This document shows positions 47,201 to 60,100 of a stretch of DNA of 64,000 nucleotides, one piece after another. The notes beneath the pieces were generated by a model. That model was not told the origin of the DNA. It worked only from the letters and a program-made list of their open reading frames with translations, and made no database searches. Position numbers and translations under genes: made by a program. Numbering within the stretch: the stretch's first letter is position 1; every line of letters starts with the position of its first letter. Origin of the DNA: Pleodorina starrii (lineage: Eukaryota > Chlorophyta > Chlorophyceae > Chlamydomonadales > Volvocaceae); the NCBI GenBank assembly GCA_030267565.1, contig BRXU01000004.1, positions 3,292,501 to 3,356,500 on the forward strand. Reading direction: 5' to 3'.

Positions 47201-50200
47201 GGCGGGCGACGCGGGTGCGGAGTATTGTCGGGCGCTCCTGCAGGGCAGCTTGGCAACGCACGTGCTGCCGGCGGCGCTTGGCTCCGGGCGCCCGGCGGAG
47301 GCGGAGGCGGCGAGGGAGGTGGTGGTGGGCCTGGCGGCTGACCTCGCCACCGCCGCGCCGGTGCCTCTGGACTGCCTGAAGGAGGCGGTCAGCAGCTTCG
47401 TTGGCGCCGCGCTGGAGAGGCAGATGGCGGCGGCAGGGGACGGCGGCGGCGGCGGAGGAGGAGGAGGAGGTGGCGGCGAGCTGGTGGCGGCGTGCGAGGG
47501 CGTGGCGGCGCTGCTGGCGCAGCTCCGGCGGGACGAGGCAGCGGCGGCGGCGGCGGCGTGCCAGGAGCTGGCGGCGCAGGTGGTGGCGGCGGCGGCGCAG
47601 AGCCTCACGTCCGCGAGCCCCGGCGGACTGCCGCCGGCCGCGTCGCAGCTGCTGGCCATGCTGCTGCGGGAGTACGGCAGTACGGCAGCTGTTGGCGCGC
47701 TGGCGTCTGCGCCTGCGCCGGAGGGCGGCGCGGCGGTGGCAGCGGCGGCGAGCGGTGCTGCGGGATCGGGGGCGGCTGAGTCTGGCGCGGTGGCTGGTGG
47801 CGGTGGCGGCGGTGGGTTCAGCTTGGAGTCGCTGGTGGCAGCGCTGAGGAGCGGGCCGATTGAGGTGGGGGGGTGGGTGGGTGGAAGGGCCGCTACCACG
47901 GAGGTGGCCCGGGCGCAGCGGAACGGCTGGACCAGGCGCATACGTCTCAGCCATGAAGTCATGATGGTGTCACCTGTGGGCTTGTCCCTCTGTCGAACCG
48001 GGCGACGTACGAATGTGTGTCCGCGGTGCAGCGCGGCCCTCATCTCCGGAGACGCTCTCGCGGCCTTTGACCTTCCCTCGTCCCTTTACGCGCGCGGGCA
48101 GCCGCCACCGCCCCACGTCTCGACCTCTCCACCGGCTACCACCGCTGTCCTCCCCCGCTCCCGCTCCCCTCATCCGGGGTACCACTGGTGGCTCCAATGA
48201 CCAGTACCAGTACCAGTACCAGCTCACATGACGCACCGCACCGCAATCGGAGTTCCCGCCACCCGCCCGGCCGCCCTCCCCCCGCGCCCTCACCCCACCC
48301 CATCCCTCCCTCCCTCCGTCCGCCCCCCGCCCCCCCAGTGTCCCTCCACCGCGGCCACTGCGGACCTCCTGGTGGCGCTGTGCACCGCCCACCCCGACCC
48401 CGCCGCGCTGTGGGACCACATCCTGACACCCCTCATCAACCAGACACGCACCCACCAGGACCAACAGCAGAACCAGGACCAGGCCAGCGCCGCCGACACA
48501 CCAGCAGCACCAGCGGGCGGCCAGGGCGAGGAGCTGCAGCGCGTCCTGCTGCTGCTGCAGCGCTGCTGCGCCGCCGCCGCCGCCGCCGGCGGCGGCAGCG
48601 GCAGCGGCACCACGCAGGCGCAGGCGGCAGCGCCAGCGGCGGAGACGTTTGGCTGGACCAGCGCCTCGCTTGACGTGCTGGCTGTGCGGCTTGCGCGGGG
48701 TATCGCTGATGGTGATGAGGCCCCGGCGGAGGCGGCGGCGGGGCCTGACCAGGGGCAGCAGCAGGGGCAGGCGGGGCGAGCGGAGCAGCACGCGGCGGCG
48801 GTGCTGTCGGCGGTGCTGGGGTCCAACGCGGCGGGCCTGATCATGATCAGACCGCAGGCGGCCCGCGAGGCCGTGCAGGTGCTGACGGAGCACCTGACGG
48901 CGGCGGCCGGCCGTGACGGCAGCGGCGGCGCCGCCGCCGCCGCCACGGCGTCGACGGCACGTGCCGCCGGCTTCGCCGTCAGCGCCCTTCGGGGGCCGCT
49001 GAGCAGCTGCAGCGGCGGCGGCGGCCTGTGGGCGCTCCTTCCGGATACGGCGTGCGACGCGCTGGCTGCGCTGGCGGCGCTGAGCTGGCAGGCGCCGTGC
49101 GACCGACCCGTGGGTCACCCGCACGCGGCCGCGGATGCGGAGGAGTACAGCAGCAGCGGGGGAGAGGAGGAGGAGGACGAGCTCGCGGCTGCCAGCGAGG
49201 CGGCCCTGGAACCGGCATCTGATGGTGAGGAGGAGGAGGAGGAGGAGGAGGAGGAGGAGGAGGAGGGCGGCGCGGACGGTCCGGAGCCGGGGGCACGTGC
49301 CGCGCTGCGCGCGGCGCGGAGCGCCGCGGCGCGGTTCTGGCGGGAGACCCGGCCGCTCGCCACCGCGGCGGCGGCGGCGCTGCCGCCGGGCCGCGTGGAG
49401 CAGCTGACTCGGCGGCTCGCTGGTCTGCTGGCTGCTGACGCAGCGGAGTCCCGGCTGTCGGCGCGAGCCTGGGCGGCGCACGCGGCGCAGCTGCTGGCGG
49501 CGGCCCCCGGCGGCGCGGCGCAGCGGCAGGGGATGCTGGAGGTGCTGCTGGCAGCGCGGCCGGAGTGGCGGGCCTGGAGTCCCCTCGCTGCCGGCGGAGC
49601 CGGAACCGAGGGCTCCGCGGCAGCGGGGCCGGCGTCGGTGCGGAGCGCAGCGGCAGCTGGCGGCGGCGACGGAGTCCGGCCGGAGCCTTCCCTGGAGTAT
49701 CTTGCCCGGCTGGTGGAGGCGGCGGGGCCGGGGGCGGTGCTGGGTGCCGCTGGCGGGACGGAGGACGACGATGTGGCGGAGGAGGAGCTGCGGGGTGAGG
49801 CGACTGGCGAGGAGGGCGAGGAGGTCGGGCGCCCCGCCGGCGGGCGGTGTTGGGTGCTGGTGGAGCTGCTGTGCAGTCACCATGCAGCTGCCGTACAGAC
49901 ACAGGACCGGGAGGGGAGCACAGGACAAGGTGCTGCGGAGGACGAGGAGGAGGAGGAGGAGGAGGAGGAGGAGAAGGAGGGTGAAGGAGGCGCGGGGCCG
50001 CCGGTCCTCGGCGGCTCCTGGCGGCGGGCGGTGGGCAGGGCGGCGGAGGCGCTGCTGGGACACGTGGTGTACGGGGCGGTGGGCGAGGTGGAGGCGGGAG
50101 AGGACGGCGGAAATGGCTGCGGCGGGCTGTACGGCAGCTTGCTCCGGAGCCTGGTGGACGAGCTGGCGGAGGGCGGCAGGTGCGGCGGGGGGGCGGGCGG

Positions 50201-51772
50201 GCGCCCGAGGTCGGGCCCTGTTGTTAAGCGGCCATCATTGCTCCATTGGTACATCCACCCCTCGTGGAGGCCAGTGTAGTGTGGTTGACGCTGGGGACAT
50301 GGCGCTGTGGTGGACCGCGCCTGGTAGCAGCTGTGCTGAGGTGTTGGGTGCCGATGCATGTGGGGAAAATGCTTTGGGGGAAGGTTTTGTTCGCGCTTTG
50401 GTTGTGCTGCTTGCCTATGCCCTGCTATGCCCTGCCCTGCCCTGCGCTGTCCCGTGTCGCCGCAGGGATGGAGGCAGCAGCGCCGCTGCGGCAGCCGGGC
50501 CCTCCGCCGCTTCCCGCTCCGCAGAGGTCGGGGCGGCACTCTCTCCAACTCAGGTGCGGTTGGCCGGTGCGGCGACCCCAAGGGAGGGAGGGGGCGGGGG
50601 CTGGACCGGCCCGGAGGGGGGAGGGCTTGCCCGGTGGTGGCGCTGCGTGACACGGCGTGCACGCCCTCCCCCCCACTAGGCGCTTCCGCGCCTTGTCATC
50701 TCCACGTGCGCCCAGGAGCGTATCCCCGCGTGCACAAGCCGCCTGGTGTGGTGCCCGCGGAGCCGCCTCCGGCCTGACCTGCTGCTGAGGACGAGGTACT
50801 GGCACCACCCAGCCTACCCCACTCCGCCCAACCCAACCCAACCCAGCTCAACGTACAACCCCACCACATCTCCGCACTCAGCCCACCTGACCTCCCCCCT
50901 CGCACCTCCCATCGTCCTGCCCACTGTTCTCAGGCGGCGTTCCTGGAGGCTCTGAGCCACGTGGCTGCCCTCATGGAGCGAGCTTCCGCATCCGCATCCG
51001 CATCCGCGTCCGCATCGGGCTACGACAGCGGCGGTGAGCCCCCTCACCCGCAACCCCATCCGCCGCTGCTGCCCCACCAGCAGCGCCTCTGCCGCTACTG
51101 GCTGTCCACCTGCCGACCCGCGGACGAGGCGACGGGGGCCAGCACCGGACTGCCTCCCCAGGCGCTGCTGCGGCTGCTGCCGCTGACAGCGGGGCCGGTG
51201 AGGCGGGCCGCGGCTGCCGCTGCCGCTGCCGCGCGCCGCTCCGGTGCCGCAACCGGGGAGGAGGTCCTGGCGGCGTCGGGCCTGCCGGAGCTGTCTTGCG
51301 CCTGGGTACGGCACTGCCTCGACCGACCCGCGGTTCTGTTGGAGCCGGCGGGTCCGGCGGTGGCGGCGCTGGAGCTGGCGGCGGCGTGCTTCCCGACGCC
51401 CGACGCGTGCGGCGGCAGCAGCAGCAGCAGCGGCGCGGGCGCGCGGGCCGTGGCGGCGGCGGTGGAGTTGGCGAGGTCGGGCGGGGCGGGGCTGGCGGCT
51501 TCGGAGCGGCCGCTGTTGAAGCGGCTCGTGCACCATCAGGTGGGGGGACGGGGCGGTGGGGTGTGTGGAAGAACAGCAAGGAGGAAGGAGGGAGCTGGTC
51601 CATGACGACGACCGCTGCCCTCTTAATAGGAAATTAGGAATAGGTGGGAGCGCCTGGGGAGTAGCAAGGAAGAAACCGCGGCTGGGTCCGTATGCAGGAG
51701 CGCTGATTGGCTCTTGTTCCGGGCTTGGGCGCCTCTGGCACCGCAAGGTACCGTCAGGGGCGCATGGTTCGT

Positions 51773-51804
<32 letters not shown>

Positions 51805-54800
51805 GCGGCGGTGGTGCGCCGTGCTCGGGACATCGGGACGCTGTACCTGGCGGGTGCTGCTGCTTGCGGCTTGCGACGCAACTTGGCATTCGGCTGCTGC
51901 CCACCTCTGCCCCCTCCCCCTGACCAGCCCCCCTGACCAGCTCCTCGGGTCCCCTCCCCACTGCACGCAGCTTGTGCGGCACGCCGGCATGGCGGCCGCG
52001 CGCCGCCAGCAAGGGGACGCAGCGCCCGGCACCCAACCCCTGTCGGGCCCCGACGCTGCCCCCTCGGCCTCGCCTTCGGCCGCCGCGCGCGCCGTGGTCA
52101 TGCGGCTGGCGCACGCCGCCGTGGTGTACGACTGGCGGGGCTTGGGGCAACCCGAGTGGCACGCCCTGCTGCAAGCCGTGCAGGTACGAACCTCACTGCC
52201 ACCCCCCAACCCTCCCCCCCTCGAGCCCTGCTGCTGCTTTTCGGTGGGCTCCCTGGACCCCGCTCCAATGCAGTGGATCCGGCCTGCGGCCTGGGACGGC
52301 CTGTGGGCCTGTGGGCCGGGTGCTGAGAGAGCAAGACCACCCCGCCCTGCCCCGCACTGCGCTGCACTGCACTGCGTGTTCCACGTCGCTCCCCCACTCC
52401 CTTTCCATTCGCAAGCAATCCTACTCCTTTCCTCTGCCCTCCCCTCCCCTCCCCTCCCCCCCTAGGACCACATGTCCGAGGCCGTGGCGGCGCTGGGCGC
52501 TGTGCTCAGTCAGCTGGCCGCCGCCTCGCGAGCCGCCGCCGACGGAGTGCTGCAGCAGCCCCCGGGCAGCACACCGCCGGGCCCCATGGCGCTGCAGCTG
52601 CTGCGTAAGCTGTGCCAGCGGGGCGTGCTGGGGCGGGTGGCGCAGGGGCGGGAGCTGCAGGCGGCGGCGGAGGGGGCGCTGGCGGGCTGCGGGGTGGGGC
52701 CGGCGGCCCGGGATGCGGCCCAACTGGCGGCGGTGCTGACGGAGTTGCAGGTGGGGGAGTGGGGTGGTGGGTTCGTGGGGGGTAGCCCTGCGGGGGGGCG
52801 GAGAGGTTGCGTGTTTGATGATGGACCACAGGGGCAGGCTGATAAGCTGACCAATGTGACAGGAGGGGCTGCCTGACGGGGTGGGGGGGAGGGTGGAGGA
52901 GCGAGACGAAGGAAGTCAGTCGGAGCCGGCAAGCGGGGTGGGTTGACATACGCAGGCGGAAGGGGTGGAGGGGTGGAGGAAAGGGGGTGCGGAAGATCTT
53001 TGGCCTTGGATCGCGCGGCATCGGCGGCGGCGGCGGCGGCGGAGGAGGAGGGGGCTGTGTCTTGACACACTCACGCAGTCCTTGGGGCCGCAGCAGCTGC
53101 GGCTGTCAGAGCCTCCGCTGACCCCCTCCCCCCCCCCCGTTTCATATCGAATCGGAGACCAACCACCCTCCCCCCGCCTCGCCTCATGTCCCCACCCCCC
53201 ACCCCTCCGCCCGCCTCGGATGCGCTCCACTCCACCAGGACGAGCTGGCGGCGGAAGCCGGCGGCGGCACCGCCGCCGGCGCCGCCGCGGCGTCGCGCGA
53301 GTACGGCAACACCATGTCAGCCTGCTGCAGCGCCGCGATGCAGCTGGCCATGCAGCTGGGCGGCGTGGAGTGCTACGGAGCGGCCTTTGGTTCCGGAGCC
53401 TCGGCGGCGGTGGCGGCGTGGCTGGAGCGCCACCGGGACTTCTGGGCGGCGGTGACGCGCTGCGCCGGGCGGGCGCTGGCGCCAGGGAGGGAGCACCTGG
53501 GCTCGCAGGCCGGCGGCGCGGCGGCGGCGGCGCAGGCGGCGGCTCTGGAGGCGGCGGGCCTGGACTCCGTGGGTGCGCTGCTGGTGGTGGCGCTGACACC
53601 TGGCTCACACCTGCTGCAACCGGTGGCCTACCGCCTGCTGCTGGGGGACGCGCTGCTGCCGAACATGACGCTGGCGGCGGCGTCAGCCGCCGCCGCCGGC
53701 GGCGGCGGCGCCGACGTGGAGCTGCCCGAGTACGGCGGCGATGACGTGGCGTTTCTTATGGCTGGCGGCGTGCGGCCGGAGATGGCGCCGTGGCTGCTGC
53801 CGCCGCAGGCGGCGGCAGCGGCGCAGCCGGCGCGCGGCGGCTCCGCCGCCGCCGCCGCCGGCGTCGTCGGCGGCAGCGGCCGTGTTTACCTGACGGCTTG
53901 GTCGCTGCTGCTGGCTCATGCTCTGGCGCTTGACGCGTCCTCGCGGGCCCTGGCGGTGTTGCGGGCGGTGTTGCGGGAGGTGGAGCCGCTGGTGGCGCGG
54001 CTGCTGGACCAACTGGTGCCGCAGCTGGGGCTGACACACACGCACCAGCAGCGGCAGCAGCAGCAGGGTAAGCAGCACCGCGGCGGCAAGCACCACCACC
54101 ACCAGCATCGTGGCAGCGGCGGCGCCGCTGCCGCGGGGGCGGCCACGGCCGCCGCCGGCGCGGACGTGGACGGTTGGCGGTTGGCGGAGGTCCTGCGGGA
54201 GGTGGGGTTGCCGTGTGGGCCACATGCGGTGCGGGCGACGTGTCGGGCGCTGTACCGCGCAGTGCTGCGTGCGCTGCCGGCGACGGCTCGCGGCTGGTTT
54301 GGCGACCTGCGGGATCGGGGGCTGGCGGCGGCGGTGGAGACGTACACGGCGGCGGCGGAGGGCCCGGCGCTGCTGGCGGCGGAGATTGCATCGGTGCAGG
54401 TGCGGGCGTGTGCGTGTGTGCGGTTTGTGTGCGCGCTTGCGCTGGGGATGTCTGTGGAGGGTGATGCGGGCCCATGATGACTGTGATACGGCAGCGATTG
54501 GGTAATTTTGTGTATGGGGTGCGTGGGAGGGGTGTTTGACGGCGCGCTCCCGCACATATCGGCACCTGCGCACTTACACACACACACACACACACACGGG
54601 GTTGCATCCACGACCCCTTGCATGCATGCGAGAGCGAGACCGAAGTGACCACCAGTAACGGTGGCCCACCGAACAGGCGTTGGCGAGCGAAAAGACCCCC
54701 GGGCTGCACATGCCCCAACCTCCGCCCCAACCCCAACCCCGCTGCAAGTGCCCCTGCCCTCCAACCCGCCCTCCTCCCCCCGCACCTTCACTCCCTTTCG

Positions 54801-55940
54801 CTTCCCTCCCTTTTCCGCCGCCGTTGCCGTTGCCGCCGCCCTCCGGTCCGCTGCAGTCGCTCAAGCGCCGCGGTGGTGGCGATGATGATCGTTTCACGGT
54901 TCGCGCCTCCGCGACCAGCCGGGAGGTGGTTGCTAGTCTGGAGGTGGAGGACGGGGCCGTGCTGGAGCTGGCGGTCAAGCTGCCGGCCTGCCTGCCGCTG
55001 CGGCCACCCGAGGTGGAGTGCCGGAGGAAGGTGAGGGGCGCCTGAGGGGCTGCACCGAATAGGAACACAGCAGTGTGATGCGGTGCGGTGCGGCGAGGTG
55101 GGCGGCAGTGTCGGTCGGTCTGTCTGTGTGTCTGTGTGTCTGTCTGTCTGTCATTCTGCTAGGGGTATTCGGTTGGTCAGTGCCCCCCGCCCATGCGACT
55201 GGCCCATGCGCAACGCGGGCGTCAGTTCTGCTGTGACTATGAGTGTGTGTGTCACCACATGCGTCCGGGTCGGTTGATGTATATATCGGTATCGGTACCG
55301 TATACGGTTGCTTGTTGCTGCTTGCAGTTCGCTGGATAGGACGCGTTGGCCCTTTCCGCACTGTTCCCTTTATGCAGATGTGCGGTGTGTGGGCCCTACC
55401 GCACCGCACCGGCACCAGCATGTGCGGTGCAATGCTGCCACACGCTTGCGGCCACAGGTGGCTTGAACGGAAAACGCCCACGTGAGGATTGCGCCTCTTG
55501 CCTCAACAGACAAACTCGCGTGCACGCACGTGCGCCCGTCTCCCCGCCCCTTCTTCGGTCGCCTACGTCCCTCCGCTGCTTCATCGTTTCTCTAGCCCCC
55601 CGCCCCTTCCTCCCCCCTCGCCTCCCCCCACCCCACCCCCCTGCAGGTGGGTGTGAGCGACACCCGGCTGCGCAAGTGGCTCCTCTCCATCGCCACCTTC
55701 CTCCGCCACCAGAACGGCTCCGTGGCGGATGCGCTGTGTCTGTGGAAGCGCAACGTGGACAGCGAGTTCGAGGGCGTGGAGGCCTGCCTCATCTGCTACT
55801 CGGTCATCTCGTCAGTCAACGGACAGCTGCCGAGACTGGTGTGCCGCACCTGCAACGTGCGCTTCCACCCCGCCTGCCTCTACAAGTGGTTCAAGAGCGC
55901 CGGAAAGAGCCAGTGCCCGCACTGCCAGGCGCTGTGGTAA
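44298..55940 (+). CDS. LTN1: Listerin, E3 ubiquitin ligase of ribosome quality control
   Basis: Fifteen exons: 44298-44401, 44522-44750, 45112-45485, 45668-46073, 46293-46519, 47021-47864, 48339-50179, 50466-50553, about 50716-50745, 50934-51539, 51971-52183, 52466-52750, 53239-54399, 54857-55030, 55647-55940. About 2,290 residues against 1,766 in human. The N-terminus (SSARAAEVLASKAAGAGGFGFGG) and the HEAT-type start (LAKKDPITKTKALQ, then VAPHLKALIGPWFLAMYD) match Listerin. Exon 14 and the start of exon 15 form the RWD-like domain (LPACLPLRPPEVE, RLRKWLLSIATFL). The C-terminus is a RING-CH zinc finger: CLIC, CRTC, H and C in FHPACLYKWF, and CPHC. LTN1 ubiquitinates nascent chains on stalled 60S subunits with NEMF/Rqc2. 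Extra length comes from Ala, Gly and Glu runs, mainly exons 6, 7 and 13. Exon 9 is the weakest: GTGTGG is the only phase-0 donor I found, and its start could be 50680. Confidence 0.95.
48201..48223 (+). repeat. CAGTAC hexanucleotide run in LTN1 intron 6
   Basis: Tandem CAGTAC copies inside the intron between exons 6 and 7. Simple repeat. Confidence 0.8.
49226..49266 (+). repeat. GAG run coding for poly-Glu in LTN1
   Basis: A GAG/GAGGAG tract in exon 7 gives about fourteen consecutive Glu residues. A second poly-Glu tract lies near 49939-49976 in the same exon. Confidence 0.85.
51773..51803 (+). repeat. CAG trinucleotide run in LTN1 intron 10
   Basis: About ten CAG units inside the intron between exons 10 and 11. 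It contains many AG dinucleotides upstream of the true acceptor at 51970. Confidence 0.8.
54574..54597 (+). repeat. CA dinucleotide run in LTN1 intron 13
   Basis: About eleven CA units inside the intron between exons 13 and 14. Simple repeat. Confidence 0.85.
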
Positions 55941-57168
55941 AGGCCCGGGCAGGCAGGAGGACGGGCAGCGGGAGGCGGGAGGCGGGCACAGCCTGGGAGG
56001 AGGAGGAGGACGAGGAGGAGGAGGAGACGGGCATGGGGGAGTTGGGCGTGTGCGTTGCTGATGGTCGCGGTTGTGGCGATGGGCGGCTTATTTTGGCAAC
56101 GGTCCAACCAAACGGTGGTTGGTCGTACTATTGGCGTTGTGTGGGGGGGGCTGTGGCCGACTCGCGTGTGTGCAGTGGCGCATCGGGGCGGCGGCGGTAG
56201 TGGCGGTGGTGGATGCCGATCCGGGTGGGGCGGCGATTGGCACTTTGTCCGACATGGCCGTTACCATGGCTGCGGACGGGCGGTCGAGGTTATAGCCGAC
56301 GTTATGCGTTGCTGAGTGCCTTGGGGGGGTGGGGGGAATCCAACGGAATGCCGGGTTCCCGCTCCTAGCACAGAACACAACAGCACAGCACCCTGCGAAG
56401 CGCACACACCCCCCGCATGCGCGGTCTCTCCCCCATGCGCCATGCCACCGCTGGACGGCAACCGAAGCCCTCAGACGCAGACGCAGTCGGAATCGCGGAT
56501 GCAGCACCACTAAATGACGAGTACCACATTATGAAACGTCCATCTGTTCTTGATGCTTTGTCCATGCATGAAAATGAGAAATGAGATGATGCAGTTCGGT
56601 GAATCCTAAATGGGCTCCCTACGGACCTCAAAAAAACGCCCCGACTCCCCGTTCCCAGGCGGGCCTCGTCATCAAAACGGCGCCACGGACTCGCACCTGC
56701 ACCTGCAAAGCGGGCGAGCGACCTACTCCTGTACAGCACCAACCTCGCAGCACCGAACCCGTCCCCCCTCCCCTCCTCCTTCGCTGCGATATCTTCTTTT
56801 TACCCTCCTCCTCCCACCCCCCCATGTGGGTGGTGGGGTGCACATCCTCGCCCACACACCCACGTCGCCCTTCGCTGTGGGGATTTTGGTACTGACACCC
56901 GCACCCTCGCCCTGCCTGCTGCCTCTCGCCTCCTGCGACGCAGGAAAGCACCGAGTCGCCACACACCACACACCACCTCCCGATACCGGGGCCACCAAGT
57001 GCACCAACCAGCAGCCCATGCAAAGCCCTCAAAGCCACTCCACTCCTCCAGCCGCCACAACTCTCCTCTTCCGCTGCCGCCCTCTACCCTCCTCTTCCGC
57101 TGCCGCCCTCTACCCTCCTCTCCGCCCCCCTGTCCATCACCCCCACCCCTTCCACCCCCACACAGCAC
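55941..57168. other. Convergent 3' region of LTN1 and PLBD genes
   Basis: About 1.2 kb holding the two 3' untranslated regions. I found no TGTAA for either gene. It contains copy D of the dispersed motif and, near 57060-57120, a duplicated CCTCTTCCGCTGCCGCCCTC word. No coding exon seen. Confidence 0.5.
56781..56805 (-). repeat. Dispersed 25-bp motif, copy D
   Basis: Plus strand reads TCGCTGCGATATCTTCTTTT then TACCC. On the minus strand it is sense to PLBD, about 360 bases past that stop codon. One or two differences from copy A. Confidence 0.75.
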
Positions 57169-60100
57169 TCATGCCTCAGCTCCAATCCTATGCGGCAGCA
57201 GCGACTGCCCCCCGGTGGCCTTGGCAGTGGCCCTGGCGGCGACCGCGGCCTTGTCCTCCGCCGCTGCGCACTCTGCCCAGGTGGGCAGGTCTTTGGGGCT
57301 CATGCGCTCAAAGGCAAAGTCAAATGTGTCGGGCATACCCCGGTGGGGCAGCCCCGCCCAGCGCGGGTCGGACCAGGTGAAGGGCGGCTGGTTCTGCGCA
57401 GTCGGTCCCCCCACCACCTCGGACTCCATGCGACCAATCAGGCTGGCACTGGTTACCTTGGAGTCTGGGGGCACGGGGGGGGAGGAGGGGAAGCCGAGTT
57501 TTGGGGGGGGGGAGTAAGGGTATGAAAAGACCAAAACGGCAGGCTGGGAGAGCGCGTGCGCCCCCGTGGGCGGGCAAGCGGGCACCCAAAGCAAGCGGCC
57601 CTGACGAGCTGCCGTACGGTGCCTCCTGAGCGCCTGATGCCCCTTCTCGTTGAGTGCCGTCCCCCCACCCGGCGGTGTCACCCTGCCCCGCAATACCTCC
57701 ACCACGCCCCTCCACTAGCAACCAACAAGTACCCTCACCCCCCCCCTCGTACAAAACCCCATATCGCCATATGTTGCTCACCGTAGCAGCCCTTTGCGAT
57801 GGCCGTGTCCCCCCCGGCCAGGTCGCCCCGCCCACACACGGCGCCCACCGGGTTGCCCTCGGCGTACTGCGGGGAAGGAACGACGGGGGGGGGGGTGGGC
57901 GGGTGGCGGGGAAAGAGGAAGGTGGAGGGAGGAGGAGGAGGGGAACAGGTAGGCGAGGGCACAAGTCGGCGGGGCAAGAGGCCGCCGTGTGCGCAGACGA
58001 GCGAGCGAGCGAGGGGGGGGGCACAAAGGCAACGGGGGCAGAGCGGGATGTCACCGGCGGGGTGGGTTTCGGCATGGAAGCTTCGGCGCCAGTGCCGCTC
58101 ACTGACTGACTCACCGGGTCCCGCTGCCAGTCGTTGTAGCGCATCACCCTCTGCAGCTGCTCCAGGGAGTCCACCGCCCCCTGGTCCCGGCGGAAGATGG
58201 CGGCGCGGGGGGCGATCTGGTACTGCAGCAGTCGGATGGAGAAGGCGTACTTCTTGGCGCCCTGGTTGGACAGCCGGTCGATCTGAGGGGGGGAGGTGGG
58301 GGGAGGTGGGGGCGGGTGGACAGGGGGGCGATGTGTGCGTTGCGGGGGGATGGGGAGGGCAGGGTGGGGGGTGGTGCCAGTGCTGTGCAGTACGACAATA
58401 CGACCGGCACTACGGCGGCCCCGTGTCCCACTCGCTCCCTGCGTAGCCCCCCGCCCCCCCGCCGCCCCGCCCCCCTTTCCGTACCATGTCCGGATATCCC
58501 GCTGCGACGTATATATCAGGGAAGTAGGCCACATTGTAGCTGGGCCAGTAGCCGCGACTGAGCTCCGAAGTCACATCGGCGGCCTGAAGCCGGTCGTACA
58601 GAGGGGGGGGGAAGCGACGGGGAGAGAGGCGGCAGAAGGTAAGGGGAGAGGGGAAGGGGGAGAGGGGAGAATTGGGGTTGACATGCCACATGCGGGAGGG
58701 AGAGCAAGGGAGGAGGGAGGAGGCGCAACCGATGCAACGAGGGGTGAAGGCAGAGCCCGGAGCCGCGGCTCGGAACCCCCGGGGGGAAAGGGGGCCGCGA
58801 GCCGCACCGGGCCGCACTCTTGCAACTGCACCCCCTTCCCTTCCCTGCTCTTCCCTCGATTCCAAACTTGTGTTCGGGTCAGGAAGGTGGAAAAGGTCAC
58901 CCCACCTGGCCGTCCGCGCCCGCTGGTCTTGGGTCCGCTTTCCCTCGACCCCCCTCCCTCGGCCCCCCTCCCTCGACCCCCCTCCCCCGACCCCCCTCCC
59001 TCCCCCTCCCTCGACCCCCCCCTTCCCGCTCACCCGGAAGAAGCCCGGCAGCTGCTCCACCACCCACAACAGCCCCGGCTGCAACTCCGAGTGCGGCCGG
59101 AAGCGCTTGGTGTCCAAAATCATGTACTGCAAGAAAAACACACACACACGCACACACGCACACGCACAACATCGGGCCGTGGGCAGGGAAGCCGTGAAGG
59201 TGGTTGCCAGTGGCAGTGGCAGTGCCAGTGCCCGTGGAGTGGCCCTCTCTCGCCACCCTACCCCCCCCCCCCATACCCCGCTGCCCCCACCTGATTGTTG
59301 TATGTGCCGCTGTTCTGGCGCCCAAACATCCGCACCCAGGCCTCCCCGCTGTCGGCCATCCAGTTGGCCAGGCGGATGCGCTGCCAGGACAGCACGCAGG
59401 CGGGGGTGAGGGGGGCGAATATGTCCCCCACGTAGATGTGGTTGGTGGTCTCCATCACCGCCAGACCGCTGCTCAGAAGGTAGAAGTCGTCGTCGCTGAA
59501 CAACTCACCTGACAGGGGGGTGGGGTGGGGTGTGGGGGAGGGCGGCAGTACATGAGGAGGGAGCGTGGGTGGGTGGGTAGGTGGGTAGGTGGGTGGGTGG
59601 GTGCGAGGCGGACCGCAAGCACGCAACCCGCATGTGGACCCGGAGACTTTCTTTCCTCTCCCCTTCCCCTCCCCCCCCCCCGAAAGCCGTCACTCGCCAA
59701 ACCCACCCTCCACATCAGACCACCCAGTGGCCCCCCTCTTTCCCCCTCCATAACACCACCATCTCTCCTCCCCCTCCCCTCTCCTCCTCCCCTCCTCCTT
59801 CCCCCCCTCCCCCTCCCCCCCCTCACCCGGGTAGCTGCTGAATGACACTCGCGGAGCAAGCACCGCCGGATTGGCTAGTCCCGAGAAGTCGTAGTGTTTG
59901 TAGATGCGAGTCATGGCGGTGTACGAGTCGTGGGTGGAGTGACCCAGCAGCAGATCACCCAGGTCGCCTGTCACCTTGATAAGCGCAGAGCACTTGCCTG
60001 GGGGCGTGTGTGTGAGAGAGAGAGAGGGGGCGGAGGGGGGGAGGGCGGGGGGGCGGGGGGGCGGGGGCGGGGGCGGGGGGCGGGGACATTTTGGGCGTAA

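Noticed and set aside
47970..50063. 697-codon frame antisense to LTN1 exon 7
   Set aside because: It is a shadow of the sense exon: its product is arginine- and alanine-rich with no motifs, while the sense frame is splice-phase consistent.
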